A DNA stretch of 47,219 bases from Acidobacteriota bacterium. GTDB lineage: Bacteria; Acidobacteriota; Terriglobia; Acidiferrales; UBA7541. The translations under genes were made by a program, and so were the position numbers. The stretch is from positions 1 to 47,219 of the forward strand of contig JAKBLM010000032.1 in the NCBI GenBank assembly GCA_021832085.1, read 5' to 3'. Shown here one piece after another: positions 1 through 7,991 of this stretch (its first letter is position 1; every line of letters begins with the position of its first letter). Under the pieces are notes generated by a model. That model made no database searches and was not told where the DNA came from. It saw only the letters and a program-made list of their open reading frames with translations.

Positions 1-75
1 GATTCTAGCGGGGGATTCCAGCCCAGCGCCCTCGGCGACCGGCACTATCGGGTGACGCAGGCCTACTGCTTCTGA
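1..75 (+). CDS. possible 3' end of a truncated gene
   Basis: Frame 1 is open from the window edge to a TGA at 73-75 and would encode 24 residues ending GDRHYRVTQAYCF. The composition is protein-like, but so short a stretch could be open by chance. No family is recognised. If real, the body of the gene lies outside the window to the left. Confidence 0.2.
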   Translation, partial: DSSGGFQPSALGDRHYRVTQAYCF

Positions 76-374
76 GCTACCACCCACTTCAGCCCCCGAT
101 CTACGCAGGCCTACCGAAAGCTCACGACACACTTGTGGCATACCCCTCGTTTGGTTTCATCGGGATCTCTCCTCGGCGAGCGTGGGCTCCGCCTACCTGT
201 AAGCCCCAGAACTCATGAGGCAGAAAAGGAACGGACGCATTCTCCCGGCAATTGCTTCAGCGAAGGAGGGCGACGGAGGCGCAAATCGGGCAGTGGACCA
301 GTTTCCGAGTAGCCGACAATACGCGGGTGATCGCTTGTTGGTTCGAATCCAAACGCCGCGTAAAGCCACTCCGA
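76..374. other. about 300 bp with no supportable gene
   Basis: No reading frame here has convincing protein character and no RNA gene folds convincingly. The only recognisable item is a tRNA T-arm-like string around 337-353 (GTTGG, TTCGAAT, CCAAA), which lacks a matching acceptor stem upstream. It may be debris of a tRNA or of an attachment site, or chance. Confidence 0.35.
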
Positions 375-796
375 TTAGGATTTCGGGGCTAGCTGTTGCT
401 GCAATCCGAGACGGTCCAGTGTCGCCCACCGCTCCACAATCTTGCCGTCGCGGATGCGCCAGAACACCATTCCCGTGAGCGTGAAAGCGCGATTTGTCGC
501 TGGGACAGGCAGTATCGGCAGCGGGGCCCGCGGTGCGTTCCGGTCCAGGGGGCGCGCACGGCAACGCGGTCCCCTTCTGCCACGACGTCCTCAATCTTGA
601 TCCGGAGGTCTGGAAATGCCACGTGCAGCGTGGCCAATACTGGAGGGCGGACTCGGGGCCGGGTGGCATCCCCCGGAGGCATCTCATGGTCGCGAAAATC
701 TGGCCCCAACTGCTTTCTCACTGCCTCCGCGTCCCGCCGGTGGACGAACGATTCATAGTGGTCCAAAACCAGTTTCTTGTTCTCCTCGGTAGTCAT
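375..796 (-). pseudogene. SnoaL-like / ester cyclase family protein, frameshifted
   Basis: The gene starts at ATG 796 behind a good Shine-Dalgarno (GAGGAG) and reads as a SnoaL-like NTF2-fold protein: MTTEENKKLVLDHYE..., then a DFRDHEMPPG segment and HVAFPDLRIKIEDVVAEGD. After GTHRGP, near base 526, the family sequence continues in another frame: NRAFTLTGMVFWRIRDGKI, then VERWATLDRLGLQQQL, to a TAA at 375-377. One base missing from the C-run (GGGCCCC) explains the shift. With the frame repaired the protein would have about 140 residues, the usual family size. SnoaL-like proteins include polyketide cyclases and many of unknown function; the substrate cannot be inferred. It is either a true pseudogene at the decayed edge of the island or a homopolymer sequencing error. 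Confidence 0.75.
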
Positions 797-1129
797 CGCC
801 TTCTCCTCTCGTAGCCGACAATTTGACATCCCTAAGCTTGCGGCAAGTCCTTTCCGTCGCGCCTCTCCGGGTGACGGGCTAACCGGAAACTGACCCACTA
901 CCGCAAGTCGCGGGCGCAGTGGCGTGGGTAGTCAGCACAAAGGCACCGTGTCATTGGATACCGTGAATAGGGTTGGCCACGACACCGCGCCCATTGTGTA
1001 GGGAGTGACAGGGAGGCTCGCGCGTCAAAGGTAGGGAGTTTTTTGACCTCGCCTGGGACACGTCTTCAGCTCATCCACCTGCAGCTGCCCAGGCGGCAAC
1101 GGCTGGAACCGAGTAATGCTGTCGCTTGC
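797..1129. other. non-coding stretch, 333 bp
   Basis: No gene is supported. The region holds a perfect 8-bp inverted repeat, CGCCTGGG at 1050-1057 and CCCAGGCG at 1088-1095, with a 30-nt spacer, and a T6 run at 1038-1043. The T-run lies on the wrong side of the repeat for a plus-strand terminator, and the minus strand has an A-run there, so no intrinsic terminator is called. Confidence 0.4.
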
Positions 1130-1375
1130 TTAAGCTGCCGCTTTCCGCTTCTTGATCTTGGCCCACCGGGCCTTCTGCGCTTCCGAAATCCTCTTCCGCG
1201 CGGCAGCAGAGAGCTTGCGACGTACCCTCGCCTTCGGACCACGAGCCGGTGCACGATGATCAGCGGCCAATTTCTGAAGCACTGAAATGGCTTCGTCCAA
1301 CCGGCCAAGTTCCTTCTGGGCACGGTTCCGTTCTTCCCGCAACTGTGCAAGCGCGCTATCGAGGTTCACCGTCAT
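1130..1375 (-). CDS. small basic coiled-coil protein, possibly DNA-binding
   Basis: This 81-residue protein has two parts. Residues 1-40 are heptad-like and charged (LDSALAQLREERNRAQKELG), as in a short coiled coil. Residues 45-81 are strongly basic and Ala/Lys/Arg-rich, with the segment LSAAARKRISEAQKARWAKI. From memory, the R-KRI-AQ-ARW pattern recurs in small nucleoid-like or DNA-binding proteins of soil bacteria; a nucleic-acid-binding role is inference. ATG 1375 is preceded by AAGGGA about 12 nt upstream. It stands alone, with no close neighbour. Confidence 0.6.
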   Translation of the reverse strand: MTVNLDSALAQLREERNRAQKELGRLDEAISVLQKLAADHRAPARGPKARVRRKLSAAARKRISEAQKARWAKIKKRKAAA

Positions 1376-1478
1376 CTCTTAGTTCCCTTTCTACCCGGCA
1401 AGGGATTTCGTGCTCGCCGATACTATACACGATCCCGCTTGGTCGAACGAGGAGGGAAGACAGAGATGGACGACAGGG

Positions 1479-1597
1479 GTGTCAAGAGTGCTCCTGGCCG
1501 GTGCCGATGGCTGCCTGGGAGGACTCGTGGCCAAGGAATTCAACAGGAGAGGCTACTGGGTCCGGGGGTATTCGCCCGCGCGTGGTAGCAATCGGTT
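1479..1597 (+). pseudogene. remnant of an NmrA/SDR-type NAD(P)-binding gene
   Basis: One frame shows an N-terminal Rossmann segment: RVLLAGADGCLGG followed by LVAKEFNRRGYWVRGYSPARG. This closely follows the VLVAGATGYLG...KRRGYWVRAL pattern of NmrA-like atypical short-chain dehydrogenases, including a recognisable GxxGxxG dinucleotide loop (GADGCLG). After about residue 38 the homologous character stops and the frame runs on without family features to a stop near 1722. Only the first 40 of roughly 300 residues remain, so this is a gene fragment. The start is uncertain; GTG at 1479 is used. It lies between small unknown genes in the decayed left flank. Confidence 0.45.
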
Positions 1598-1701
1598 GAT
1601 GCGGGCGCTGTGTAAGTGGCCCCATCGTTTGATCGGGCGACCCGTGGGTCCGCGCGCATTTGTGCTATCGTGCATTGCCCAATCTCCCTGGAGGAACGCC
1701 C

Positions 1702-1992
1702 GTGCGCTACGACGATTTCCGTGACCGGCTGGAAGCTGCTCTTCAGCGGAACGGTCTTTACACCCATAGCTTCCAACGTGTTGAGACCATCGAGCTCGCG
1801 AACGCTGCGCGGCATTGGAAGGTCTATGTCTACGGGGTTGCACCTCCGAGCGTCGAGCCCTTCCACGTCTCGGCCGAGATCAACTTCGAGTGGAACCCCT
1901 TCGACGCCGCTCGAGCGTACACGTGCGAAGAAGACCTCCTCACGGAGCTCATGGCCAGGAGGAAGCGCCTGCCAAGAACCGAGCGCAGGTGA
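1702..1992 (+). CDS. hypothetical protein
   Basis: This 96-residue protein starts at GTG 1702, chosen because GGAGG lies at the right spacing; an upstream ATG at 1660 has none. The sequence (VRYDDFRDRLEAALQRNGLY, then HWKVYVYGVAPPSVEPFHVS and EINFEWNPFDAARA) looks like a soluble alpha/beta protein. No signal peptide, membrane segment or known motif is visible and I do not recognise the family. The next gene begins 54 bp downstream in the same frame, suggesting a two-gene unit. Confidence 0.6.
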   Translation: MRYDDFRDRLEAALQRNGLYTHSFQRVETIELANAARHWKVYVYGVAPPSVEPFHVSAEINFEWNPFDAARAYTCEEDLLTELMARRKRLPRTERR

Positions 1993-2046
1993 AAGCGAGT
2001 AGACCTCTCGCTCCACGCCGGGCTTCCTTACGGTTCCACGACGGCA

Positions 2047-2490
2047 ATGCCCGAGCCCCAGTTGTTCGCAGCCTGGACTGCATCGATTCTGGAGAAGGTC
2101 CATGGAGCCTTTGCCGATGTCGTGGAGAAGGAGGGGCGCATAGTCGCTGTCCTAGGCGCGCACGAGGATGTCGACGTCCAGGCCCACTGCCAACCCGATG
2201 GCGTTGTTTCCTTGAAGGGTCTGGCGGTCTCTGGATTCCGGATTGTCCACCTTCCCCGCGTTTGGGACGACCCCGAGCGCCGCAAAGCGGAGAAGGACCC
2301 GCATGACGAGTTCGACCGATTGGCGCGGACGTTCAAGACCACCCTCGATGAAGGGACGAAGAGTGTCTCGGAACTTGCAACCTGGATCCAGTACTCGCCG
2401 CCAGCGGCAGGAGCCAAGCCGATCGAGCCGTGGTTCGAGGGCCTGCCCGAAGACGGCGACAATGATGGTGGCCCAGAGACGATAAACTGA
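2047..2490 (+). CDS. hypothetical protein
   Basis: This 147-residue acidic protein has coding-like composition (ASILEKVHGAFADVVEKEGR, LAVSGFRIVHLPRVWDDPER) and a Pro/Asp/Gly-rich tail. It shares the frame of the gene ending at 1992, separated by one stop and 54 bp. The ATG at 2047 has no clear Shine-Dalgarno, so translation may depend on the upstream gene. No domain is recognised. It converges on the minus-strand module whose last gene ends at 2571, leaving 80 bp between them. Confidence 0.55.
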   Translation: MPEPQLFAAWTASILEKVHGAFADVVEKEGRIVAVLGAHEDVDVQAHCQPDGVVSLKGLAVSGFRIVHLPRVWDDPERRKAEKDPHDEFDRLARTFKTTLDEGTKSVSELATWIQYSPPAAGAKPIEPWFEGLPEDGDNDGGPETIN

Positions 2491-2570
2491 CCCGCTGCAT
2501 TCCGGGGCCGAAGCGCCTTTCTCGACAGCCCAGCCCGACGCCCGGTTGGGCCAAGCACCCCACCGCGAGG

Positions 2571-3824
2571 TCAGAAGAGAAAGCCCTCCTCAAGCGGTCG
2601 CTCCTCTGATGGTGCAGGCGCAGAGGCAAGAGTTGGCGCCTGTGCGCGGGTTGGCTCATTCCTGGTCTCACTGCTTCCGCCGTTTCGCCGCGCCTCCTGA
2701 CCGCTCCGCACGAACTGACCGGCCAGACCGTCCAGTTCGCTCAAGAGTTCAGCTTCGAGACCGGCGAGCTTTCCCGCCCACTGGCCCAGCTTCATCTTGG
2801 TCTTTGCCTCGTTATATCCGAGTTGCCTGGCAAGGTCGCAAATCCTCGCGAGCTGTTCGTCTTCCTCGCTTGGCCCGTCCGGTGAAACCTCCGAGTCACT
2901 CCGTACCGAGTCGCCGTTCGGATAGAACTCTCCAGCGATCTCCTCGGCCCGTTCCGCATCTGGTTCATGCACAGCGTACTGCATCCCGGGATCCGGTCCA
3001 GTTGAAGCGTGACTCTGGCGCACGCTCAAAGCGGGAACGACCGGCCCCGAAGAAAATTCGGGAATGTCCGTTCCGCCCATTTCGAGACTGAGGATGTAAA
3101 CGACAGACGAATGCCTCATGCCATCCCGGTCGCTGTACCAGATCCTCTCCGGAGTGGCCATGAGCAATGCCTTGATCCCGGCTAAACGCCCGCCATTGAA
3201 TCGCCGGATTTGCATCAGTCCGTTCGACAGGTTGCGAATCGAGCGATAGCTGCTCGTGTGGAGGCGGCACACCGCCCCCACCGTCGGGAACTTTTCCAGG
3301 ATGAAATAGAGATCGCCAGAAGGCTTGCAGTCGCCGCGATCGAGATCGGGGCAGCCGTCACCGCAAGGCTCGACCGGTTGGCCCTTCTTCGGCCCGTCAG
3401 TGTATCTGTATTTCCCCGGCCAGGGCTCGCCCTCGGTGTGCTTCTGGGTCCGCCGGACCGCCCGCATCTCGTACTTCGCCCCGTGTCCGCTCACGATTTG
3501 AACAAGATCCCCGTGGCACTTGCAGCCCGCCGGGGTCCACAGCGCGTACTCCGTCCGGAGGACCTCTCTTGGGTCATCATTCAGAAAAACGATGCCCAAT
3601 TCGGATGGCTTCTCGTCGTAGAGCTTGGCGATTTCCGAAGCTGGCTCCCAAACGACATCTTGGCCACGAAGAGTCTTCCGTTTGAAGACAAAGTGGTCGA
3701 GCCGGCGCGGATGACCGTTTTGGCTTCCCGGCTCCGGCCCTTCGCCAATCGCCACTTTGATCCTTACCGGCAATTTCTCTAGAGCTGCGCCGTTGTCATC
3801 ATGCGTCAATCCGAGAATGCCCAT
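2571..3824 (-). CDS. Cys-rich protein resembling Gp3-type recombination directionality factors
   Basis: This 417-residue protein starts at ATG 3824 behind AGGAGG; the frame is open further upstream without a better start. Residues 20-50 (RIKVAIGEGP...RRLDHFVFK) and 85-105 resemble the N-terminal part of Gp3-like recombination directionality factors (RDFs) of phage serine integrases. Cysteines follow at 101, 103, 154, 158 and 166, as in a zinc site, then DLYFILEKFPTVGAVCRLHT and SYRSI, corresponding to the family's 'LP..G.WRLES..Y' block. About 130 C-terminal residues are low-complexity and Pro/Ser/Glu-rich, ending EEGFLF. RDFs switch an integrase from integration to excision. The match is by eye; another metal-binding role is possible. 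It is the last gene of the minus-strand module, 76 bp after the helicase. Confidence 0.6.
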   Translation of the reverse strand: MGILGLTHDDNGAALEKLPVRIKVAIGEGPEPGSQNGHPRRLDHFVFKRKTLRGQDVVWEPASEIAKLYDEKPSELGIVFLNDDPREVLRTEYALWTPAGCKCHGDLVQIVSGHGAKYEMRAVRRTQKHTEGEPWPGKYRYTDGPKKGQPVEPCGDGCPDLDRGDCKPSGDLYFILEKFPTVGAVCRLHTSSYRSIRNLSNGLMQIRRFNGGRLAGIKALLMATPERIWYSDRDGMRHSSVVYILSLEMGGTDIPEFSSGPVVPALSVRQSHASTGPDPGMQYAVHEPDAERAEEIAGEFYPNGDSVRSDSEVSPDGPSEEDEQLARICDLARQLGYNEAKTKMKLGQWAGKLAGLEAELLSELDGLAGQFVRSGQEARRNGGSSETRNEPTRAQAPTLASAPAPSEERPLEEGFLF

Positions 3825-3900
3825 GGTCCTGTCCTCCTGTTCTTGTGATCTGGTTGGGCTGGATGGTCTGGGCGGGGGTTCTTGCCGAAACCGAAGTCGC

Positions 3901-6231
3901 TCAGAACAGAGTGAGCTGTCCTTCAGGCGTGATTGCAGCATTCCGCGGCGCGTTCTTACGGTGAATGGTTTCCAGGTGTGCACCCAGTGGGCTTCCCAAA
4001 TCAGCTACCACCGGGGCGGCCTCTGCGACGGAAACCGTATCTCTGGCAGTGTCCGCTTCCGATTCCACCGCCTGGGAAGCCTGTACACCGAAAGCTTCTT
4101 CCTGTTTCTTCTGGAGCTGCGACCAGACGAGATCGGCATTCTCTCCGATCCCTTTCTCAGTGACCAACTCCCGTGCCATTGCCATCAGGATGTCATCGTC
4201 GTTGTTGATGGCTTGTAGGCCCTCCGAAGAGAACTTGCCCTCCATGGCCAGCGACACCAGAAGCTTCTTACCCATGAGCCGCAGACAGGTCTCCTGCATC
4301 GTCTCGGCATAATGGAGGAACTTCACCTTGACTGGTGCTCGTTGGCCAATCCGCCAGCTTCTCCGGCTGGCTTGGCGAAGGACGTAGATCGAGTAGCCGG
4401 TCTCGTAAAACAGGATTGTGGGAAACTCGATCAGATCGAGTCCCGTCTGCACCAGCTTCGGGTGGCAAATCACTGCCTGCAGCCCGGCGCGGAGTTGCCG
4501 CTCGTACCACGCCTCCCGCGCCTCCGGCGGCACGTCGGTCGTGAGCACGGCCACTCGGATCCCGGCGTCGCTGAGGATGCGCTCCAGTCGCCGCGTCACA
4601 TCGCGCTTCTGCGTGTACACGGCATAGATCTGGCAGCGACGGCCACGCCCGAGTTCGGCCTTCACCTCCTCCACCAGCCGGCGCTCTTTCGCGTAGATGC
4701 GTTCCTCGTCCAGATCTTGCGTCTCCGCGATGAGGAATTTCTCGCGGCGCTGCGTCTCCGGGTCGTATTCCCATCCAACCAGGTTTCCCAGATGGAACGG
4801 CCGGTCCGGATAAAGCAGAAGGGCGTTCAATGCCACGCTCATCACCGACTGATTCCCACGGTGCTCTTTGAGGGCGCACTTCACGTCTTCTTCGAGCTTC
4901 TTGTAGGCTTCCTTCAGCGGAGGGTCCATCTCCACGCTGACGACCTCTTCACGGTAGGGCGGCAGCGCCTCCGAGATGTCCTCGAGCGAGATGAACGCCC
5001 CAAGGCTCATCAGGAAGCGGCCGAAGAGCAGTGGAGATGCGCCCGGGCGGCGCCGTACGCGCTTCGTCACGCGCGCCTCCGAACAGGCGTTGTCCGTCGG
5101 CTCGATCACGGTCACCTTTTCCAGCAGGCCGTATGTTTCCGTGAAAGCACGAACGCCCGCTTCGCCGTACTCGAATCCTTCCGCAACCATCTTGGCCGGC
5201 TCAAGCCGGTAGAGGATATTGAACACCTCGTCGGCATACCCTCCGAGCAGGGTCCCGGTCAGGACCACTATGCGCCGAGCGCAAGCGGCCAGCGTACCGA
5301 GCGCGTTACCCTGGGCGGTGTCGCCCTTCAGTTCGTGCACCTCATCAGCGATGGCGTAATCAAAGAAATCGGGCATGTACCGCCCGATGAAATCCACCGG
5401 GGCGAACCGCCTGGTTTTCGTCCCGTCGGCTTGCCACAACGCGCTATACATGGCCCGCCGAGCCTTGCGTGAGTCCTCGCCGTTCCGACTCCCAAGAGTC
5501 TCGCTGAGCTTGGCCTTCTTGAAATCGGCGCGCAGCAACCGCTCCCCGTCGTCGCTCAGGTAGATCGGGCAGCCACTGTCTGGATTGATGACGCTCCCTT
5601 GGTACCGCCCGCACTCCGCGACTCCGTAAGCATGCCGCCAGAAATAGCTCAACTTCCCCCGATCACGCCCGACAACGAAAAGCGCGGGCGATTGGCAGAT
5701 GGAATCCCAACACTCGCGAGCTGTGCGGGATCTCCTCCGCAGTCGCAACTCGGTCAGCGTGGTCCGTAACCCCTCGCGAATGATCCGGCCATTCCGGAGC
5801 CTGACCTCATTGACCCCTGCATGGCCCTTTGCGCCCGTCTGTGCCCGCAGGCCATCGATGAGAAACACTCGCACTCGCGGAAGGGTCCGAAACGCCTCTC
5901 GGGCCCATTTCTCCACCAATTGGGGCGGGACCATCGCCAATGCAGTGAACGACCGCCCAGCACTGTGAACATGCGAAGCGGCGAGGGAGATCAGCGTCTT
6001 GCCTGTGCCGCATTCCGCGATCACCGCGGCGGCGCGGGCTTCGTTCCAACGTTTCACCACGCCCATGATGGCAAGAGTCTGAGCGGGGAAAGGCTTCCGC
6101 ACCAGTTGACCAAGCAGTGACGACGGCAGATCTTCGATGCCCTGCAGTGGCGGGTAGGACTGGAGAATCCTCTCGCCCAAGTCCGTGGCCCATGCCCGCA
6201 AATATTCGTTGATGTCCTTCGGCAATTGCAC
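3901..6231 (-). CDS. SNF2-family DEAD/DEAH-box helicase
   Basis: This 776-residue superfamily-2 ATPase has both RecA-like lobes. Seen: Walker A ECGTGKT at 73-79; Walker B as DEVH near residue 295 (IADEVHELKGD); motif III LTGTLLGG; and C-terminal motifs V/VI, VQTGLDL and QASRRSWRIGQ, near 600-630. The R-S-WRIGQ ending is typical of SNF2-like ATPases, which usually translocate on double-stranded DNA. An insertion at about 170-290 contains Cys residues (VAECGRYQGSVINPDSGCPI). The last 100 residues are low-complexity and end in QLTLF. The start is GTG 6231 with AAAGGA seven bases upstream. It lies 66 bp after one unknown gene and before the RDF-like gene. No nuclease domain is fused. It could serve element replication, transfer or defence. 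Confidence 0.9.
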   Translation of the reverse strand: MQLPKDINEYLRAWATDLGERILQSYPPLQGIEDLPSSLLGQLVRKPFPAQTLAIMGVVKRWNEARAAAVIAECGTGKTLISLAASHVHSAGRSFTALAMVPPQLVEKWAREAFRTLPRVRVFLIDGLRAQTGAKGHAGVNEVRLRNGRIIREGLRTTLTELRLRRRSRTARECWDSICQSPALFVVGRDRGKLSYFWRHAYGVAECGRYQGSVINPDSGCPIYLSDDGERLLRADFKKAKLSETLGSRNGEDSRKARRAMYSALWQADGTKTRRFAPVDFIGRYMPDFFDYAIADEVHELKGDTAQGNALGTLAACARRIVVLTGTLLGGYADEVFNILYRLEPAKMVAEGFEYGEAGVRAFTETYGLLEKVTVIEPTDNACSEARVTKRVRRRPGASPLLFGRFLMSLGAFISLEDISEALPPYREEVVSVEMDPPLKEAYKKLEEDVKCALKEHRGNQSVMSVALNALLLYPDRPFHLGNLVGWEYDPETQRREKFLIAETQDLDEERIYAKERRLVEEVKAELGRGRRCQIYAVYTQKRDVTRRLERILSDAGIRVAVLTTDVPPEAREAWYERQLRAGLQAVICHPKLVQTGLDLIEFPTILFYETGYSIYVLRQASRRSWRIGQRAPVKVKFLHYAETMQETCLRLMGKKLLVSLAMEGKFSSEGLQAINNDDDILMAMARELVTEKGIGENADLVWSQLQKKQEEAFGVQASQAVESEADTARDTVSVAEAAPVVADLGSPLGAHLETIHRKNAPRNAAITPEGQLTLF

Positions 6232-6297
6232 AGTCTTATCCTTTTGTTTAGGGGAAGGGGGTTGCTCCTGGCCAGGAAAGAAGAAGAGTGGAAATTC

Positions 6298-6771
6298 TCA
6301 GTCGTTGGTCAGGCTCACAGATTGTGTGAGAGCTTCTCTCGGGATTCCAGCGGTCGTCACGTGGAAGTCTGTGTGCTTCGGGATGGCTGTAAAGGCAATG
6401 CCAGTTTCGCGAACGACCATTTGGGCGCACTCCACTCTGGCAATCTGGCTTTCTGGAATGGTCAAATTGCCTGAGGCAGTGACAACCTCGTGCCTGTCGA
6501 TTTGGAGGAGGTCCAGTTCCTCCTCGAGTTTCAGACATGTCGCTTCGCTCTCTGGGGTGCTAGCGGCAGGTAGCCAAGCGCTGAAGAAATCTGCTGCCGA
6601 GTCCCAGTAATGAGTCTCGTCAAGTGCCGGATCCGCAGCCTTCTGTTCGCGCAAAATGCCGACTCGGCGCAGCGCCTGGTTCGCGAGTTCTGGAGTCATG
6701 TCTAGAACGGCGAAATCGCACCCGCCGTTATTGTTCGGATTGCTGCTCCAGACCTTTAGAATGACTTGCAC
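6298..6771 (-). CDS. hypothetical protein, island module
   Basis: This 157-residue acidic protein starts at GTG 6771, preceded by GAGGAG inside the upstream gene. The coding regions overlap by 16 bp, which suggests translational coupling. It opens with MQVILKVWSSNPNNNGGCDF followed by AVLDMTPELANQALRRV, a mixed beta/alpha pattern. A Glu/Leu-rich helical stretch lies in the middle (LKLEEELDLLQIDRHEVV). No membrane segment, signal or catalytic motif is seen and I do not recognise a family. It sits between the other unknown gene and the SNF2 helicase, so a role with the helicase or methyltransferase is likely from context only. Confidence 0.7.
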   Translation of the reverse strand: MQVILKVWSSNPNNNGGCDFAVLDMTPELANQALRRVGILREQKAADPALDETHYWDSAADFFSAWLPAASTPESEATCLKLEEELDLLQIDRHEVVTASGNLTIPESQIARVECAQMVVRETGIAFTAIPKHTDFHVTTAGIPREALTQSVSLTND

Positions 6772-7508
6772 AGGATCTCCTCGGTCGCGTTGCTCCGACC
6801 TGCGCTCGAAGTCAGCCCGCCGATCTTTCGTTCGGGCGATACAGACTGGTCCAGGAAATTCGCGGCTAGCTTCCAGGCAATGGCCCCGTTCTCTTCTGGT
6901 ATCCGGATTGAGCGTGTTTTCAACCCCTTACCGATCCAATTGAGGAACGTTTCCTTGTTCCCTTTCACCAGCACGGGTGAGCATCCCACGCCGAGCAACG
7001 GTTGAATTGACTTGCGCTGCCCCAGCTCTCGCATAAACCACGGCGCCCACTCCTGCACGACTGGCAACCCAAACCGACGCGCCATGCGGAAGAGCACAAA
7101 CGCCGGGTCGTCGTCACATAGAACTGTGCGATTCCCCTCCGGGTCCATACCTTGCCGCGTCTTCAGCATCTCCGCTGACAAAGCCACCAGATGTCGGACT
7201 GGACGTTTCCGACCTGGCAGCATCACGCTCCCGCGATAGCATTGCGCCTCGGGACCCAAGGAAGCCGTAAGTGGAGCCCTGCCCGGCATTCGAATCTGGA
7301 AGAAAGCTCCTTCGGTCACCGCTACCCACAACGCTGCTATTTCCGCGTCACTTCCCAGCACCGAAAGAAGATGAGCGCCCGCTGCCCCGTGATCTTCCTT
7401 GGCTGATTCTGCAATAAACCGATCCATGTAAACGCGGATCTCCGTGACCGTGTCCTTCACGCGCTTCGTGAACGAAACAGTTCCAAAGCGCTCATGTGCG
7501 TTTTTCAT
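6756..7508 (-). CDS. hypothetical protein, island module
   Basis: This 250-residue protein starts at ATG 7508 (MKNAHERFGTVSFTKRVKDT) with AGGGACAGGA just upstream; a longer frame to 7610 lacks a ribosome site. It looks soluble and basic at the C terminus. Notable segments are SDAEIAALWVAVTEGAFF, RHLVALSAEMLKTRQGMDP and KGNKETFLNWIGKGLKTRSI. No catalytic motif is recognised. It overlaps the next gene by 16 bp and is transcribed with it. Upstream, 52 bp separate it from the divergent GIY-YIG gene, so the promoter for this half of the module must lie there or beyond 7992. Confidence 0.7.
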   Translation of the reverse strand: MKNAHERFGTVSFTKRVKDTVTEIRVYMDRFIAESAKEDHGAAGAHLLSVLGSDAEIAALWVAVTEGAFFQIRMPGRAPLTASLGPEAQCYRGSVMLPGRKRPVRHLVALSAEMLKTRQGMDPEGNRTVLCDDDPAFVLFRMARRFGLPVVQEWAPWFMRELGQRKSIQPLLGVGCSPVLVKGNKETFLNWIGKGLKTRSIRIPEENGAIAWKLAANFLDQSVSPERKIGGLTSSAGRSNATEEILCKSF

Positions 7509-7560
7509 TCCTGTCCCTCGTGGCATTTGTCGCTGCGCATTCTGTGCTACGGTTAACGCC

Positions 7561-7908
7561 ATGAGCTGGACGCAATGGCGCCTTTTGGCAAGAGGCAGTA
7601 AATGGTTCAACGACGGATTTGATTACGACGGTCCTTGTTGCTACGAACTCGGCACAGGTGGGCCGTGCGGCGGATCCATCGAGCCCCACTACGTCGGCGA
7701 AACAGCCAACGAAATAAAGAGGATGTCCCAGTATGGGCGCGACGGCTCACATCTCTCCAGAATCATCAGTTGGCATCTGAAGGAGGGGTGCTGCATTTAC
7801 TACCGCAGCTACGGGGTCCGGTCGAAAGCTGAGGCGGTCGAGATGCAGAACAGAATACTAAACAGGTTCCGTTACGACTGGAATGGCCGCCTCAATAGGG
7901 GCGACTAA
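7561..7908 (+). CDS. small GIY-YIG nuclease-like protein
   Basis: This 115-residue protein resembles a minimal GIY-YIG domain. Seen: CYEL at 27-30 in the place of GIY; YVG at 44-46 (HYVGET) for YIG; an Arg at 54; a His at 64 (DGSHL); a Glu at 94 (AEAVEMQNRIL); and an Asn at 108 (YDWN). Order and spacing match the metal-dependent GIY-YIG nucleases, where Tyr, Arg and Glu are catalytic. Two extra Cys-containing turns (GPCCY, GGPCGG) lie between the two Tyr motifs. No DNA-binding domain is attached. The ATG at 7561 has no clear Shine-Dalgarno. It sits opposite in strand between the unknown gene and the methyltransferase. Candidate roles are homing-type nicking, restriction partner or DNA repair. 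Confidence 0.65.
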   Translation: MSWTQWRLLARGSKWFNDGFDYDGPCCYELGTGGPCGGSIEPHYVGETANEIKRMSQYGRDGSHLSRIISWHLKEGCCIYYRSYGVRSKAEAVEMQNRILNRFRYDWNGRLNRGD

Positions 7909-7991
7909 GTCTTCGGATCATGGCTGCCCATCATCGGCAAGCCCCTCGCAACCATCGGTCAGATGGCAGGCTTGGCCTGATACCGAGGGGA

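Noticed and set aside
337..361. tRNA-like T-arm (GTTGG-TTCGAAT-CCAAA) on the plus strand
   Set aside because: The acceptor 3' half CGCCGCG has no CGCGGCG partner about 72 bases upstream, and no D- or anticodon arm folds at the right place.
1050..1095. Inverted repeat CGCCTGGG...CCCAGGCG as a terminator of the small basic gene
   Set aside because: The loop is 30 nt and no T-run follows on the minus strand; an A-run is there instead.
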